The notes under the pieces are model-generated. The model did no database searches and had not been told where the DNA came from. It saw nothing but the letters and a program-made list of their open reading frames with translations. Shown piece by piece: positions 31,003-39,243 of a stretch of 64,000 nucleotides of DNA. The stretch's first letter is position 1; each line of letters begins with the position of its first letter. Both the position numbers and the translations under genes were made by a program. The DNA is from Chrysogorgia sp. JL179-B06 (taxonomy: Eukaryota; Cnidaria; Anthozoa; Scleralcyonacea; Chrysogorgiidae). The DNA lies in assembly GCA_035772405.1 (NCBI GenBank), contig JAYKKM010000472.1, positions 1,897,001 to 1,961,000 on the forward strand, read 5' to 3'.

Positions 31003-31133
31003 TATGTTATACCCCCAGAAAAAATCCTAATTTTTTAGTGCGTTTGGTCTGGAACTGTGAGATACCTGTGAGGTCAACTGTGAGACACCTGTGAGGTCAT
31101 CTGTGAGTAAGATAACACGTGATAGTGTATTAG

Positions 31134-31469
31134 ATGGCTGAAGACTCACAGACGGCTGTTGAAGCTAAGATCACAGCTGATGCGAAGAGTGTTAAGGTGA
31201 AGGACCCAAAGCGCGTCGCTGCTGGTAAAAAGTTGGCTGAGATATCGAAAGCTGCGAAAGAGAAGAAAATGCGTGAAATGATAGTTAACGAAGAACAGGG
31301 TGGTGAGTGGAGCTATGGTTACATTGTTGGAACACTTGGTGTTATCATTGCTGGTGCTTCGCTATGGTACACAATTAGCAGTGAGAAAGAACCTGTGAGT
31401 GCTGCACCAGCTAGTGTGTCAGAGAGTCATAGAACTCGTCGTCCAGCGTTAGACACATTTGATTCTTGA
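31134..31469 (+). CDS. Small Polinton membrane protein, 111 aa
   Basis: First gene of the right plus-strand block. The N-terminal 60 residues are Lys/Ala-rich and helical (AKSVKVKDPKRVAAGKKLAE, KAAKEKKMREM), which could bind DNA. One hydrophobic segment (YIVGTLGVIIAGASLWYTI, about 62-80) is followed by a short Ser/Ala/Arg tail. Basic N-terminus plus anchor would suit a core-to-membrane linker. No family recognised. Confidence 0.7.
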   Translation: MAEDSQTAVEAKITADAKSVKVKDPKRVAAGKKLAEISKAAKEKKMREMIVNEEQGGEWSYGYIVGTLGVIIAGASLWYTISSEKEPVSAAPASVSESHRTRRPALDTFDS

Positions 31470-31484
31470 ACAAAACACACGACA

Positions 31485-31727
31485 ATGTATATGACTGCGA
31501 TCGATCGAAAAGAACTTATGAACGAATTGTACGATGCGCTACTTGTCACGACTGGTGCTGTGGCAGTGAGTATGATTTCTAAAAGGGCTTTGGGAGAACC
31601 ATTGGGAACACCAGAGACTGTGAAAGGTACAGTGAAACTTGCTGCGGCTGTTGGTGCAGGAACGCTGCTAGTAAAGTGGTTGCAATCAAAAAAGTGGATA
31701 CCGACAGATCCATTCAAATCAACGTAA
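31485..31727 (+). CDS. Small hydrophobic Polinton protein, 80 aa
   Basis: It begins 15 bp after the previous stop. Two moderately hydrophobic helices (ALLVTTGAVAVSMISKRAL and GTVKLAAAVGAGTLLVKWLQ) with a charged N-terminus suggest a small two-pass or peripheral membrane protein. No family recognised. Confidence 0.65.
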   Translation: MYMTAIDRKELMNELYDALLVTTGAVAVSMISKRALGEPLGTPETVKGTVKLAAAVGAGTLLVKWLQSKKWIPTDPFKST

Positions 31728-31731
31728 GTTA

Positions 31732-32151
31732 ATGGCGAGTGTTGTGGCTGGAGGGATATTTAATGCAGTGGCTTTTGCAGGCGCTGGCTTTATGTTTTCG
31801 AAATTTAATCACTCAGGCTATGAAGCTGAGATGAAGAGGCACAACCACGCGTTGGAACAGTTAGCCAGTGCGAAAGAAGTGTGGTATGAAAATGAGGTCG
31901 CCAAGAAAGATAAGATCCAGCGTTTGCGACAACGGCTCTCTGACGCTAATGCTGACATCAATGACACAAACCACGCGTTGGAAGAACTTAGAAGCGTAAT
32001 GACCATTCAGTACAGCGGACGAGTGTTCACTGACCTCCCGAAGGTTGCGGATTACTACCAACCGAGTGCGGAAATGAAGGAATACCAATTATTGTTTGTT
32101 AGCGCGCTAGGTTTGGGTGGTGGAATAGCGGTATGGGTACTAGTTCGGTAA
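31732..32151 (+). CDS. Small Polinton membrane/coiled-coil protein, 139 aa
   Basis: Begins four bases after the previous stop. The N-terminus is hydrophobic (VVAGGIFNAVAFAGAGFMF), residues 30-85 form a likely coiled coil with a repeated DxNHALE(Q/E)L-type peptide (RHNHALEQLASA, NDTNHALEELRSV), and the C-terminus has a second hydrophobic segment (LLFVSALGLGGGIAVWVLV). It could span the membrane twice with a helical ectodomain. Third of three adjacent small membrane proteins, a cluster probably expressed together. No family recognised. Confidence 0.7.
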   Translation: MASVVAGGIFNAVAFAGAGFMFSKFNHSGYEAEMKRHNHALEQLASAKEVWYENEVAKKDKIQRLRQRLSDANADINDTNHALEELRSVMTIQYSGRVFTDLPKVADYYQPSAEMKEYQLLFVSALGLGGGIAVWVLVR

Positions 32152-32178
32152 AAAAAATGTTGGAGTAGTATAAGAGTG

Positions 32179-32397
32179 ATGGACAAACTTATGAGGCAGA
32201 TGAGCTATGGTTACACAATTGACGAGATCGCGAGTGAGACGCAAACTGAGTGTGGAGACACCTTCAGAATTTACTACTGCTCGGATTGTGACGTTGTGAA
32301 AAACGTAAGTGACTGTGGTGGGTACGCGTGTCCAAAGTGTGGCGACATCGAATGGGGTTACACTCAGAGTTACAGCGACATGAGACTCCGCGATTAA
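32179..32397 (+). CDS. Small zinc-ribbon protein of Polinton, 72 aa
   Basis: The ATG at 32179 is used; the frame is open one codon earlier from GTG. Four cysteines in YYCSDCDVVKNVSDCGGYAC and PKCGDIEWGY form a CxxC...CxxC zinc ribbon (about residues 34-60). Zinc ribbons of this size act in transcription factors or as small nucleic-acid-binding regulators in DNA viruses. It lies before the polymerase block. Function inferred from the motif only. Confidence 0.65.
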   Translation: MDKLMRQMSYGYTIDEIASETQTECGDTFRIYYCSDCDVVKNVSDCGGYACPKCGDIEWGYTQSYSDMRLRD

Positions 32398-32423
32398 AAA
32401 GCGTTCACAAACGGTCTTGGTGG

Positions 32424-32756
32424 ATGGGGAGGAGACTACGGAACGTTGTGAAGGGTGAGCACCTTGAGTTGATAAAAGAGGACTTCCTGAAAGTTGTCAA
32501 TGTGCTGCACTCACGCAATTTGATCAAGGGTAGAAATGTCAGCAGATATGGATACTACATTATTAGGTTGTGTCATAGAAGACGAGTCAAGACACTCAAG
32601 AAGGTGTCAGACCTCAAAGACGGGAAGGTGAAAGACTTGTTCGACGATAATTTGTTTGGGGTGGTGTACCCAAAACTAGGATGGTGCGAAAGTGGCGACA
32701 ATTATTACGACGAGTGGTTTAGGAAAAAAACAAGTGTAGTATATAGAAGCCAATGA
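32424..32756 (+). CDS. Small basic Polinton protein upstream of polymerase, 110 aa
   Basis: ATG at 32424 (MGRRLRNVVKGEHLEL) is preferred to upstream frames, because those overlap the zinc-ribbon gene in another frame. Basic and helical with KNVSRYGYYIIR-like hydrophobic/aromatic segments and a C-terminal DNYYDEWFRKKTSVVY. The stop overlaps the polymerase start codon (ATGA at 32753-32756), so translation of the two may be coupled. It could be a terminal-protein-like or polymerase accessory factor, but nothing diagnostic is seen. Confidence 0.65.
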   Translation: MGRRLRNVVKGEHLELIKEDFLKVVNVLHSRNLIKGRNVSRYGYYIIRLCHRRRVKTLKKVSDLKDGKVKDLFDDNLFGVVYPKLGWCESGDNYYDEWFRKKTSVVYRSQ

Positions 32757-35700
32757 GTCGGACTGTGAAAAACCCACTGACAAAAAGACGGGCGCATAAG
32801 ACGAGTGCAGCCGTTGTCAATTCACTAACAGATGAAGCGACCAACGTTCACGGCTTCTTTAGAGATCAAGAGGGACAACCTGTAGCCCAAGACCTCACAC
32901 CGTCAACACATCTGTTGGATCGAGCACTGAGAGGGTTCACAAGGTCTTATGGAGTCGAGGTAATTGACGACAGAGACATCAATCAGGTAAGTGGTAGTAG
33001 AAGCTCTGTCACTAACCTTTTGAGACGTGAACTAGGTGAGACCAACGGAATGAAAGTGGTGGAGACAGTCAAGGTCACTTTTGAGAAAGTTTTAGAACTC
33101 AATAAGACCACGTACAAAACTGCCTACTTTAACAGCGAAACGTTCGTCGTCATTAACGAGCATGACATCGAGGGTGTTGCCAATCGCGGGTCGGAGCAGA
33201 TTTTGACGCGGATAGCCGGGTGGTTATCTGAGGGGTCTGGATGGACTATCGACAAAATAGATGCGCACTACGTCAATGTCGCTATTTACAGACCTTTGCA
33301 TGGGAGTAGCTACATTGCGTTGCCAAAGGAGCTGCGCAACAGTATGAAGGGTCTGATAAATGTAAATAACGATGATGACAACGAGTGCTTTAGATGGTGT
33401 CACCTCGCACATAAGTTTCCTGTTGGAAAACACTCTGATAGAACGTCGAAGTACGCTAGGCATGTCGGTGAGCTGAACTATGACGGAATTGACTTCCCAG
33501 TCACACTCAAAGACTACAACAAGATCGAAAAGGCAAACGATATTAGCATTAATGTTTTTGGGTACGAAAATTTGCAGCCATTCCCTGTGTACGTTTCTAA
33601 GGAGGCGTATCTTGACCATATGGACCTATTGTTGATAACTAACGACGTGGGCAACAAGCATTATGTATACATTCGCGATTTTAACAAATTCATGTACCGT
33701 CAGACAAAGTATAAGGCGAGAAAACACTTTTGTAGATATTGTTTGCAGTGTTTTACCCGTGCGGACGTGCTTGAACGCCATGTGGAAGTATGTTTGGTCA
33801 TCAATGGGAAGCAAGCTATTAAAATGCCACAAAAAGGTGCGAAAGTGAAATACGAGAATTTTAGTAGACAGCTAAACGTACCATTTGTGGTGTACGCAGA
33901 CTTCGAGGCTATCACACAGAAGGTGCACACAGCGACACCATCAAGCGAGTGTAGCTACACAAACGCTTATCAGAGACACGTTGACTGTGGCTATGGGTAC
34001 AAATTAGTTTGTTGCTATGACAATGAGTACAGTAAGCCAGTGAAAGTGTATCGCGGTGAAAACGCAGTCAACAAGTTCATTGGGGAGATGTTAGAAATTG
34101 TCGAATATTGTAAAGAGACATCTGAGAGTCACTTTAACAAAGAAATGGTACTGACTGATGCCGATAAGAAGAACTTTGACGAAGCTAAAAGTTGTCATAT
34201 TTGCAGTGTTGAGTACACTGGCGCTGACGTTAGAGTGAGAGACCACTGTCACATGTCAGGTAAGTACAGAGGGTCTGCGCATCGTCAGTGTAACGTGAAC
34301 TTTAAGTTGACTGATAAAATCCCTGTGATCTTTCATAACTTACGTGGCTATGATAGCCATTTCATTATGCAGGAGATTGGCAAGTTTGGTCAAGACATAA
34401 ATGTGATACCAAACAACATGGAGAAGTACATGGCGTTCATGCTTGGAAAAAACTTGGTGTTCTTGGACAGCTTTCAGTTCATGAGTAGCGGTCTAGACAA
34501 CTTGGTGAGGAACCTACCAAAGGACGCTTTCAAATACACATCAGAAGTGTTTCACGACGAGGGTTTGGCACTCATGACAAGAAAGGGAGTCTACCCCTAC
34601 GATTATATGGACTCCTTTGGTAAATTCGATGAACGCGAGCTACCCTCCAAAAAGGACTTTCACAACATTCTGAATGACGAGCATATTACGGAAGAAATGC
34701 ATGAGCGTGCTTGCGATGTGTGGGACTACTTCGACGTTGAAAACATGGGTGGGTATCACGACCTGTATTTGAAAAGCGATGTGCTCTTGCTCGCTGATGT
34801 TTTTGAGAACTTTAGAAAGACATGTCACCGTGAGTATAAACTAGACCCTTGCCATTATTTCACATCGCCTGGGTTGGCTTGGGATGCTATGCTGAAGATG
34901 ACTGGAGTGGAGCTTGAGTTATTGTCCGACATTGACATGTTCCAGTTCGTAGAAATGGGTATGCGTGGTGGTGTGAGCTACATATGCAACAGACATGGCG
35001 TGGCGAATAATAAGCACATGGAAGGGTATGACAAAGAGCAAGAGTCGAAGTATTTGATGTACCTTGACGCCAACAACTTGTATGGATGGGCAATGAGTCG
35101 AAGTCTACCCACGGGCGGCTTCAAGTGGTTGACTGAGAAAGAAATAGAAAAAGTTAATCTGCACGACTATCACAACAATAGTAAAAAAGGTTTACTGCTC
35201 GAGGTCGACTTGGAGTACCCAGCCCATTTGCATGACCTACACAACGATTACCCGTTGGCTCCCGAGAAGATGGAGATAACCGTTGACATGTTGTCGGAGT
35301 ACTGCACGAAAATCAAAAATAAATTTAATGTGAGTGTTGGTGGTGTGAAGAAGCTGGTGACTAATTTGATGGACAAAAAAAAGTATGTGTGTCACTACGG
35401 AAATCTGCAGTTGTACATGGATCTTGGATTAAAAATCAATAAGATTCACAGGGTCCTACAGTTTGACCAGTCCAAGTGGTTGGGCAAGTACATTGACTTT
35501 AACACAGTCAAAAGAACTGCGGCTAAGAACGCTTTTGAGAAGGACTTCTTCAAGTTGATGAACAACAGTGTGTTCGGAAAAACGATGGAAAACTTGAGGA
35601 AGCGTGTGGACGTGAGATTAGTGACCACTGCGGAGAAATTTAAAAAGCTTGTCTCAAAGCCAACGTTTGTGTCTTGCAAGATATTTAGCGAGAACTTAGT

Positions 35701-36373
35701 TGCTGTCCACAAAGTTAAAGAAACGTTGACACTAAATAGACCTGCATATGTGGGTATGTGCATACTAGACTTGAGTAAAACGCTGATGTACAATTTTCAC
35801 TACAATTATATTATGAAAAAGTACTCTAGCGACACCTGTAGATTGCACTTCACTGACACTGACAGTCTGTTGTACTCAATCAAAACTGACGACGTTTATT
35901 CCGACTTTATGATGGAGTGCGAAAAGTTCGACAATAGCGACTATCCCGCAGACAGCCCATTCTTTTTTAGAGAGAATAAGAAAGTTATTGGGAAGATGAA
36001 GGACGAGTGCGCTGGAACGCCAATTGTCGAGTTCGTCGGGTTGCGCAGTAAAATGTACAGCTATTTGAAAGAGGGTGGAGGCGGCGGGAAAACCGCTAAA
36101 GGTATTAGAAAGAATATAATTAAAAAAGTGATCAGACACGAAGATTACAAAAGTGTGTTACTTGAGCAGAAACAATTGCGACACACAATGAAGACCATTA
36201 GAAGTGTCAAACATCAGCTCGGTAGTTACGAAATTAATAAAGTGTCGCTATCCTGTTTTGATGATAAACGATACCTTTTAGAAAATGGTATTGACTCCTA
36301 TGCGTATGGTCACAAAAACATTGAGGTGAGAGGCGAGGCAACAAACGCTGAAAATAGTGAACAAACGGACTAA
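32753..36373 (+). CDS. polB: Protein-primed family B DNA polymerase of Polinton
   Basis: 1206 aa, full length. The N-terminal 330 residues should include a terminal-protein-like region. A C2H2-like finger follows (HFCRYCLQCFTRADVLERH near 325). Exonuclease motifs: VVYADFEA (about 380), FHNLRGYDSHF (about 526), YLKSDVLLLADVF (about 670). Between Exo I and Exo II lies a CHICSVEY...RDHCHMSGKYRG...HRQCN segment like an endonuclease VII HNH fold. Polymerase motifs are YLDANNLYGWAMS (A, about 771), LMNNSVFGKTMEN (B, about 933) and HFTDTDSLLY (C, about 1033). All catalytic acids are present. It copies the linear element from its ends by protein priming. Its last nine residues are encoded inside the right TIR. 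Confidence 0.95.
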   Translation: MSRTVKNPLTKRRAHKTSAAVVNSLTDEATNVHGFFRDQEGQPVAQDLTPSTHLLDRALRGFTRSYGVEVIDDRDINQVSGSRSSVTNLLRRELGETNGMKVVETVKVTFEKVLELNKTTYKTAYFNSETFVVINEHDIEGVANRGSEQILTRIAGWLSEGSGWTIDKIDAHYVNVAIYRPLHGSSYIALPKELRNSMKGLINVNNDDDNECFRWCHLAHKFPVGKHSDRTSKYARHVGELNYDGIDFPVTLKDYNKIEKANDISINVFGYENLQPFPVYVSKEAYLDHMDLLLITNDVGNKHYVYIRDFNKFMYRQTKYKARKHFCRYCLQCFTRADVLERHVEVCLVINGKQAIKMPQKGAKVKYENFSRQLNVPFVVYADFEAITQKVHTATPSSECSYTNAYQRHVDCGYGYKLVCCYDNEYSKPVKVYRGENAVNKFIGEMLEIVEYCKETSESHFNKEMVLTDADKKNFDEAKSCHICSVEYTGADVRVRDHCHMSGKYRGSAHRQCNVNFKLTDKIPVIFHNLRGYDSHFIMQEIGKFGQDINVIPNNMEKYMAFMLGKNLVFLDSFQFMSSGLDNLVRNLPKDAFKYTSEVFHDEGLALMTRKGVYPYDYMDSFGKFDERELPSKKDFHNILNDEHITEEMHERACDVWDYFDVENMGGYHDLYLKSDVLLLADVFENFRKTCHREYKLDPCHYFTSPGLAWDAMLKMTGVELELLSDIDMFQFVEMGMRGGVSYICNRHGVANNKHMEGYDKEQESKYLMYLDANNLYGWAMSRSLPTGGFKWLTEKEIEKVNLHDYHNNSKKGLLLEVDLEYPAHLHDLHNDYPLAPEKMEITVDMLSEYCTKIKNKFNVSVGGVKKLVTNLMDKKKYVCHYGNLQLYMDLGLKINKIHRVLQFDQSKWLGKYIDFNTVKRTAAKNAFEKDFFKLMNNSVFGKTMENLRKRVDVRLVTTAEKFKKLVSKPTFVSCKIFSENLVAVHKVKETLTLNRPAYVGMCILDLSKTLMYNFHYNYIMKKYSSDTCRLHFTDTDSLLYSIKTDDVYSDFMMECEKFDNSDYPADSPFFFRENKKVIGKMKDECAGTPIVEFVGLRSKMYSYLKEGGGGGKTAKGIRKNIIKKVIRHEDYKSVLLEQKQLRHTMKTIRSVKHQLGSYEINKVSLSCFDDKRYLLENGIDSYAYGHKNIEVRGEATNAENSEQTD

Positions 36374-36469
36374 TCTATTATTAACAGGTGGCAATAATCT
36401 AATTTGCATAACAGGTGGCAATTTTATCACGCGTGAGACACTTTTACGATACATAAATTCATAAAAATG

Positions 36470-36882
36470 TTTAAACGACTATTTTTTTAAATGTGATTTG
36501 ACAAATTTGTGAAAATGTTGAAACGACACTTTCTATTTTTTAAATGTGATTTGACAAATTTGTGAAAATGTTGAAACGATTATTTTTTAAACGTGATTTG
36601 ACAAATTTGTGAAAATGTTGAAACGACACTTTCTATTTTTTTAAATGTGATTTGACAAATTTGTGAAAATGTTGAAACGACACTTTCTATTTTTTAAATG
36701 CGATTCGACAAATTTGTGAAAATGTTGAAATAACACTTTCTATTTTTTAATATGTGAGAGTGGGCTCGTACCACATTTTATTTTTTTAACACGCGAAAAT
36801 GTTGAAATGACACTTTCTATTTTTTCCTAAATGTAATTTGTGAGAATTTTGAAACGACACTTTCTATTTTTTAAATGTGGCT
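36470..36882. repeat. Tandem array of AT-rich units in right TIR
   Basis: Inverted counterpart of 19719-20115. The core reads AAATTTGTGAAAATGTTGAA with spacers of ACGACACTTTCTATTTTTTA. Copy number differs slightly from the left array, consistent with slippage. Confidence 0.9.
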
Positions 36883-36997
36883 GAAATGGTGTCAAATTTA
36901 GTATAAACTTGGTATTGTTTCGCTAGTCTCGCGTGTGTTTGACATCAATTTAGTAGAAAACGTGCGAAGGGTGTCTAGATTGACTAACGATCGCTGT

Positions 36998-37165
36998 AGT
37001 AGTATAGTAAGTAGGGCTGCGAGCTTATTCGACTTCAAACGTGAATATAAACACCAAAACATCGTCAAATTTGTCGAATCGCGATTTGGCAAATTTGGTG
37101 ATGTTTTGGTGTTTATATTCACGTTTGAAGTCGATTGGGCTCGCAGCCCTACTTACTATACTACT
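36998..37165. repeat. 168-bp terminal palindrome inside right TIR
   Basis: Inverted copy of 19432-19599. It begins AGTAGTATAGTAAGTAGGGC and ends GCCCTACTTACTATACTACT, so both strand polarities of the element's end sequence are present at each end. Confidence 0.9.
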
Positions 37166-37171
37166 GATAGC
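37166..37171. repeat. Right target site duplication of Polinton (GATAGC)
   Basis: Matches GATAGT at 19426-19431 in five of six positions. The last position differs, by mutation of one copy after insertion. Confidence 0.85.
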
Positions 37172-37476
37172 TTCTCATCTCTCATAATCATTATTCCAAC
37201 ATTTATCTTTACTTCATTTGGTTCTTTAGTTTCATCAACTTTGGATTTTTTTGCCTTTGTCCCACCAGTCTTGAAAAACTTTGATCGCTCTTCTTGTTTA
37301 CGTGCACGAAACGCATCAAACGATGTTACGCCTCTCCCTATACCACCACTTGCACAACCAGTTTCTGGCGATGTGGTGGAAGATCTAGATCCTTTGTCTC
37401 CTGAAACTTCTTTCCCACAATGATGGCAAAATTTGTTATTTGCGATGCACGATTTTCCACAACCTGAGCAAAACAT
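37166..37476 (-). pseudogene. 5' part of zinc-ribbon gene exon split by the Polinton
   Basis: Minus-strand host-like coding sequence starting at the ATG at 37476 (MFCSGCGKSCIANNKFCHHC), a double-CxxC zinc ribbon at residues 3-24. It continues with a linker and a basic FDAFRARKQEERSKFF segment, then VKINVGIMIMRDEKL, where the Polinton interrupts it. The 3' half is at 19425-19116 in the same frame once one 6-bp target copy is removed. An upstream in-frame start at 37530 is possible but less likely. The gene was open when the element landed, so it may have been functional; transcription through 17.7 kb now makes normal product unlikely. Name unknown. Confidence 0.8.
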
Positions 37477-37609
37477 GTTGTATAAAGCAGCATAGAGATC
37501 CAGGATATCTATTCTGTGTCCAGGTTGCACTCATGCTTCAGAGCCCGCGAACAAATCGGCATCATTGAAACAAATATTGTTTTGTACTTCATGTACTGTT
37601 TTTATGCAA

Positions 37610-37905
37610 TATAAATTGCAGCAACACAATATAAAATTGCAGCAACGAAGATTAAAATTGCAGCAACGAAGAATAAAATTGCAGCAACACAATATAAAAT
37701 TGCAGCAACGAAGAATAAAATTGCAGCAACGCAATATAAAATTACAGCAACGAATAATAAAATTGCAGCAACGAAGAATAAAATTGCAGCAATGCAATAT
37801 AAAATTGCAGCAACACAATATAAAATTGCAGCAATGCAGTATAAAATTGCAGCAACAAATATAAAATCGCAGCAACAAATATAAAATCGCAGCAATTATA
37901 TAATT
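37610..37905. repeat. 21-bp minisatellite, about 14 units
   Basis: Units of the form AAAATTGCAGCAACxxAxxAT, mostly 21 bp, with the last units shorter or altered (TCGCAGCAA). Since 21 is a multiple of three, both strands stay open (repeating peptides like IKLQQRR or CCNFILR); these are artefacts. It lies just upstream (minus strand) of the zinc-ribbon gene's start codon. Confidence 0.95.
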
Positions 37906-38303
37906 TGCAGCATGTCCCCTATGGGCCACCGTAGTTTCCTGCTTGCTTGGATGATAAAGATATCACATTTTTGGAAAACAAACTTCCAAAATGTGTTTGA
38001 GCAAATTCAACCAGCAATAAAGACAAACTGCACACATGCCGAATAGATGGCACAATGGAATTTCAGCTGTCATCGCTACAAATGCCATAGTATGTACAAA
38101 ATCAGGCGAATTAAATTATTTCGAGGATATATATAAATATCAATTAGCACAAACTGTATAATAAATACCATTGTGAAAAACTTTGAAAATACTAATAACA
38201 TTATGGTAAGAATGTTCCAGCTAATATTACTCAAATTGTTCCAGATGGGAATTGAGCTAATAACATTCTATCACTGGTGAGATGCTATAAAGGTTTAATA
38301 CCA
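37906..38303. other. No gene seen
   Basis: About 400 bp of AT-rich sequence between the minisatellite and the pogo-type element. I see no coding frame, repeat family or RNA-gene signature here. Confidence 0.5.
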
Positions 38304-38305
38304 TA

Positions 38306-38330
38306 CCGTATTTACTCGATTGAGCGCCGC
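38306..38330 (+). repeat. Left TIR of pogo-type element
   Basis: 25 bp beginning CCGTATTTACTCGATTGAGC; pairs with 40893-40917. Confidence 0.9.
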
Positions 38331-38569
38331 CCCCGATTGAGCGCCGCATTTGAGATCAAATTTTTTTAAAGAGCGCTGCCCCCTGAATGAGCGCCGCACT
38401 AATTATTTTCAAATGCGGCGCTTAATCGAAGCACCGTCAGAATCGTTGAAGACGCTAATATAAAACAACCACAAATCTTAAATCAACCTCGGAAATTAAT
38501 TTTCTTGTATTACAATGCTTTTTAGTTCAAAGTGAGTGTACTTTAAAGCTCTTTTATTTAACTCTGTCT

Positions 38570-38953
38570 TCAGCATTTTGGCAAGGCGCAGGTCCGTCGT
38601 GAAGGCCGAGAACAAGGCCAATTTCTCTCTTCCCTCTTTCCAGTGACTTGTGCGACGAGTTTGTTTTCCGTGTTTGCTTCTAGAAAGTTCTTCATCAAGC
38701 GCGACAATTCTATCGGAACGTGACCAACAAGCGTCTTCTTTTCGTTCGCAACGTCCAGCTGTTTCGTAATGCGATATACGCCAATGGCGTTTTCATCGTG
38801 TTCTTTCGCTTCAGCACACGTATCCTTGTTGCACTCTAGCTTTTCATCTATGACGGGAGTCCAAACACACTTATAAACATGATGTCCCCGGATAACGGTT
38901 TCATATTCTACTTTAAAGTTCATTTTGAACTGTACTGGCAAAGCCCTTGTCAT
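38570..38953 (-). CDS. HIRAN-like passenger protein in pogo-type element, 127 aa
   Basis: ATG at 38953. The core reads VIRGHHVYKCVWTPVIDEKL, then KEHDENAIGVYRITK and LVGHVPIELSRLMKNFL, which fits the HIRAN pattern (Gly-His-His/Tyr start, a D-x-x-A-I/V box, then V-G-H/Y-x-P). HIRAN domains bind 3' ends of single-stranded DNA in HLTF-type helicases and occur alone in some mobile elements. Here it stands divergent to the transposase, with 290 bp between the start codons, inside the TIRs. The tail after VTGKREE looks out of register (Arg/Pro-rich, Cys), so a 3' frameshift may shorten it. A role in end recognition or repair of donor breaks is possible but untested. Confidence 0.65.
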   Translation of the reverse strand: MTRALPVQFKMNFKVEYETVIRGHHVYKCVWTPVIDEKLECNKDTCAEAKEHDENAIGVYRITKQLDVANEKKTLVGHVPIELSRLMKNFLEANTENKLVAQVTGKREERNWPCSRPSRRTCALPKC

Positions 38954-39243
38954 TTTTTCTTGCTTTTGCTGGTGTCTAAGTCAGCTTGGCTGCTTTGTCC
39001 GCCTTGTTTGGCATGCTATATCCCATATCCGCATTAACACATTCACACCATATTAACCAATAAGAGAAAGCGGTTCTCAAGCCTAAAAACGCTTAAAATT
39101 GTGTCGATTTCTGTACCCCACATGCCGCAAGTTATTATAAACCTAAGGCTATCCACAGTGCCGCATGTCCTGTTGCGAAGTCGAGCATTTGTCGGAAATC
39201 TTGAAGTACCGGTATTTACAGTTTGTGGTAGAACACAAACGCA

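Larger units (their letters stand above)
19432..37165. mobile_element. Polinton/Maverick, 17.7 kb, apparently complete
   Basis: Termini are 5'-AGTAGTATAG...CTATACTACT-3' with long TIRs (about 814 and 825 bp) and a 6-bp target duplication, the hallmarks of Polintons. Inside are a protein-primed DNA polymerase B, an rve integrase with chromodomain, an A32-type ATPase, a probable double-jelly-roll capsid protein and a probable minor capsid protein. Accessory genes are a thymidine kinase, a BRO-N/VRR-NUC protein, a fibre-like protein and several small proteins. All major frames are open and catalytic residues are present, so the copy may be recent and capable of self-synthesis and perhaps particle formation. 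I did not recognise an adenain-like maturation protease. Genes are packed with 0-40-bp gaps in four strand blocks (minus, plus, minus, plus). Confidence 0.95.
36341..37165 (-). repeat. Right terminal inverted repeat of Polinton
   Basis: Inverted match of 19432-20245, about 11 bp longer through small indels. It starts inside the DNA polymerase gene (36341-36373 codes for the last codons), continues through a CAGGTGGCAAT-type direct repeat pair, the AT-rich tandem array and the terminal 168-bp palindrome. Confidence 0.95.

Noticed and set aside
36341..36373. Shared C-terminal domain between DNA polymerase and the 171-aa protein
   Set aside because: The identity is explained by both genes ending inside the TIR, not by a protein domain.
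37610..37905. CRISPR-like array or a repeat protein
   Set aside because: Units are contiguous 21-mers with no unique spacers in animal DNA, and open frames on both strands follow trivially from the unit length.
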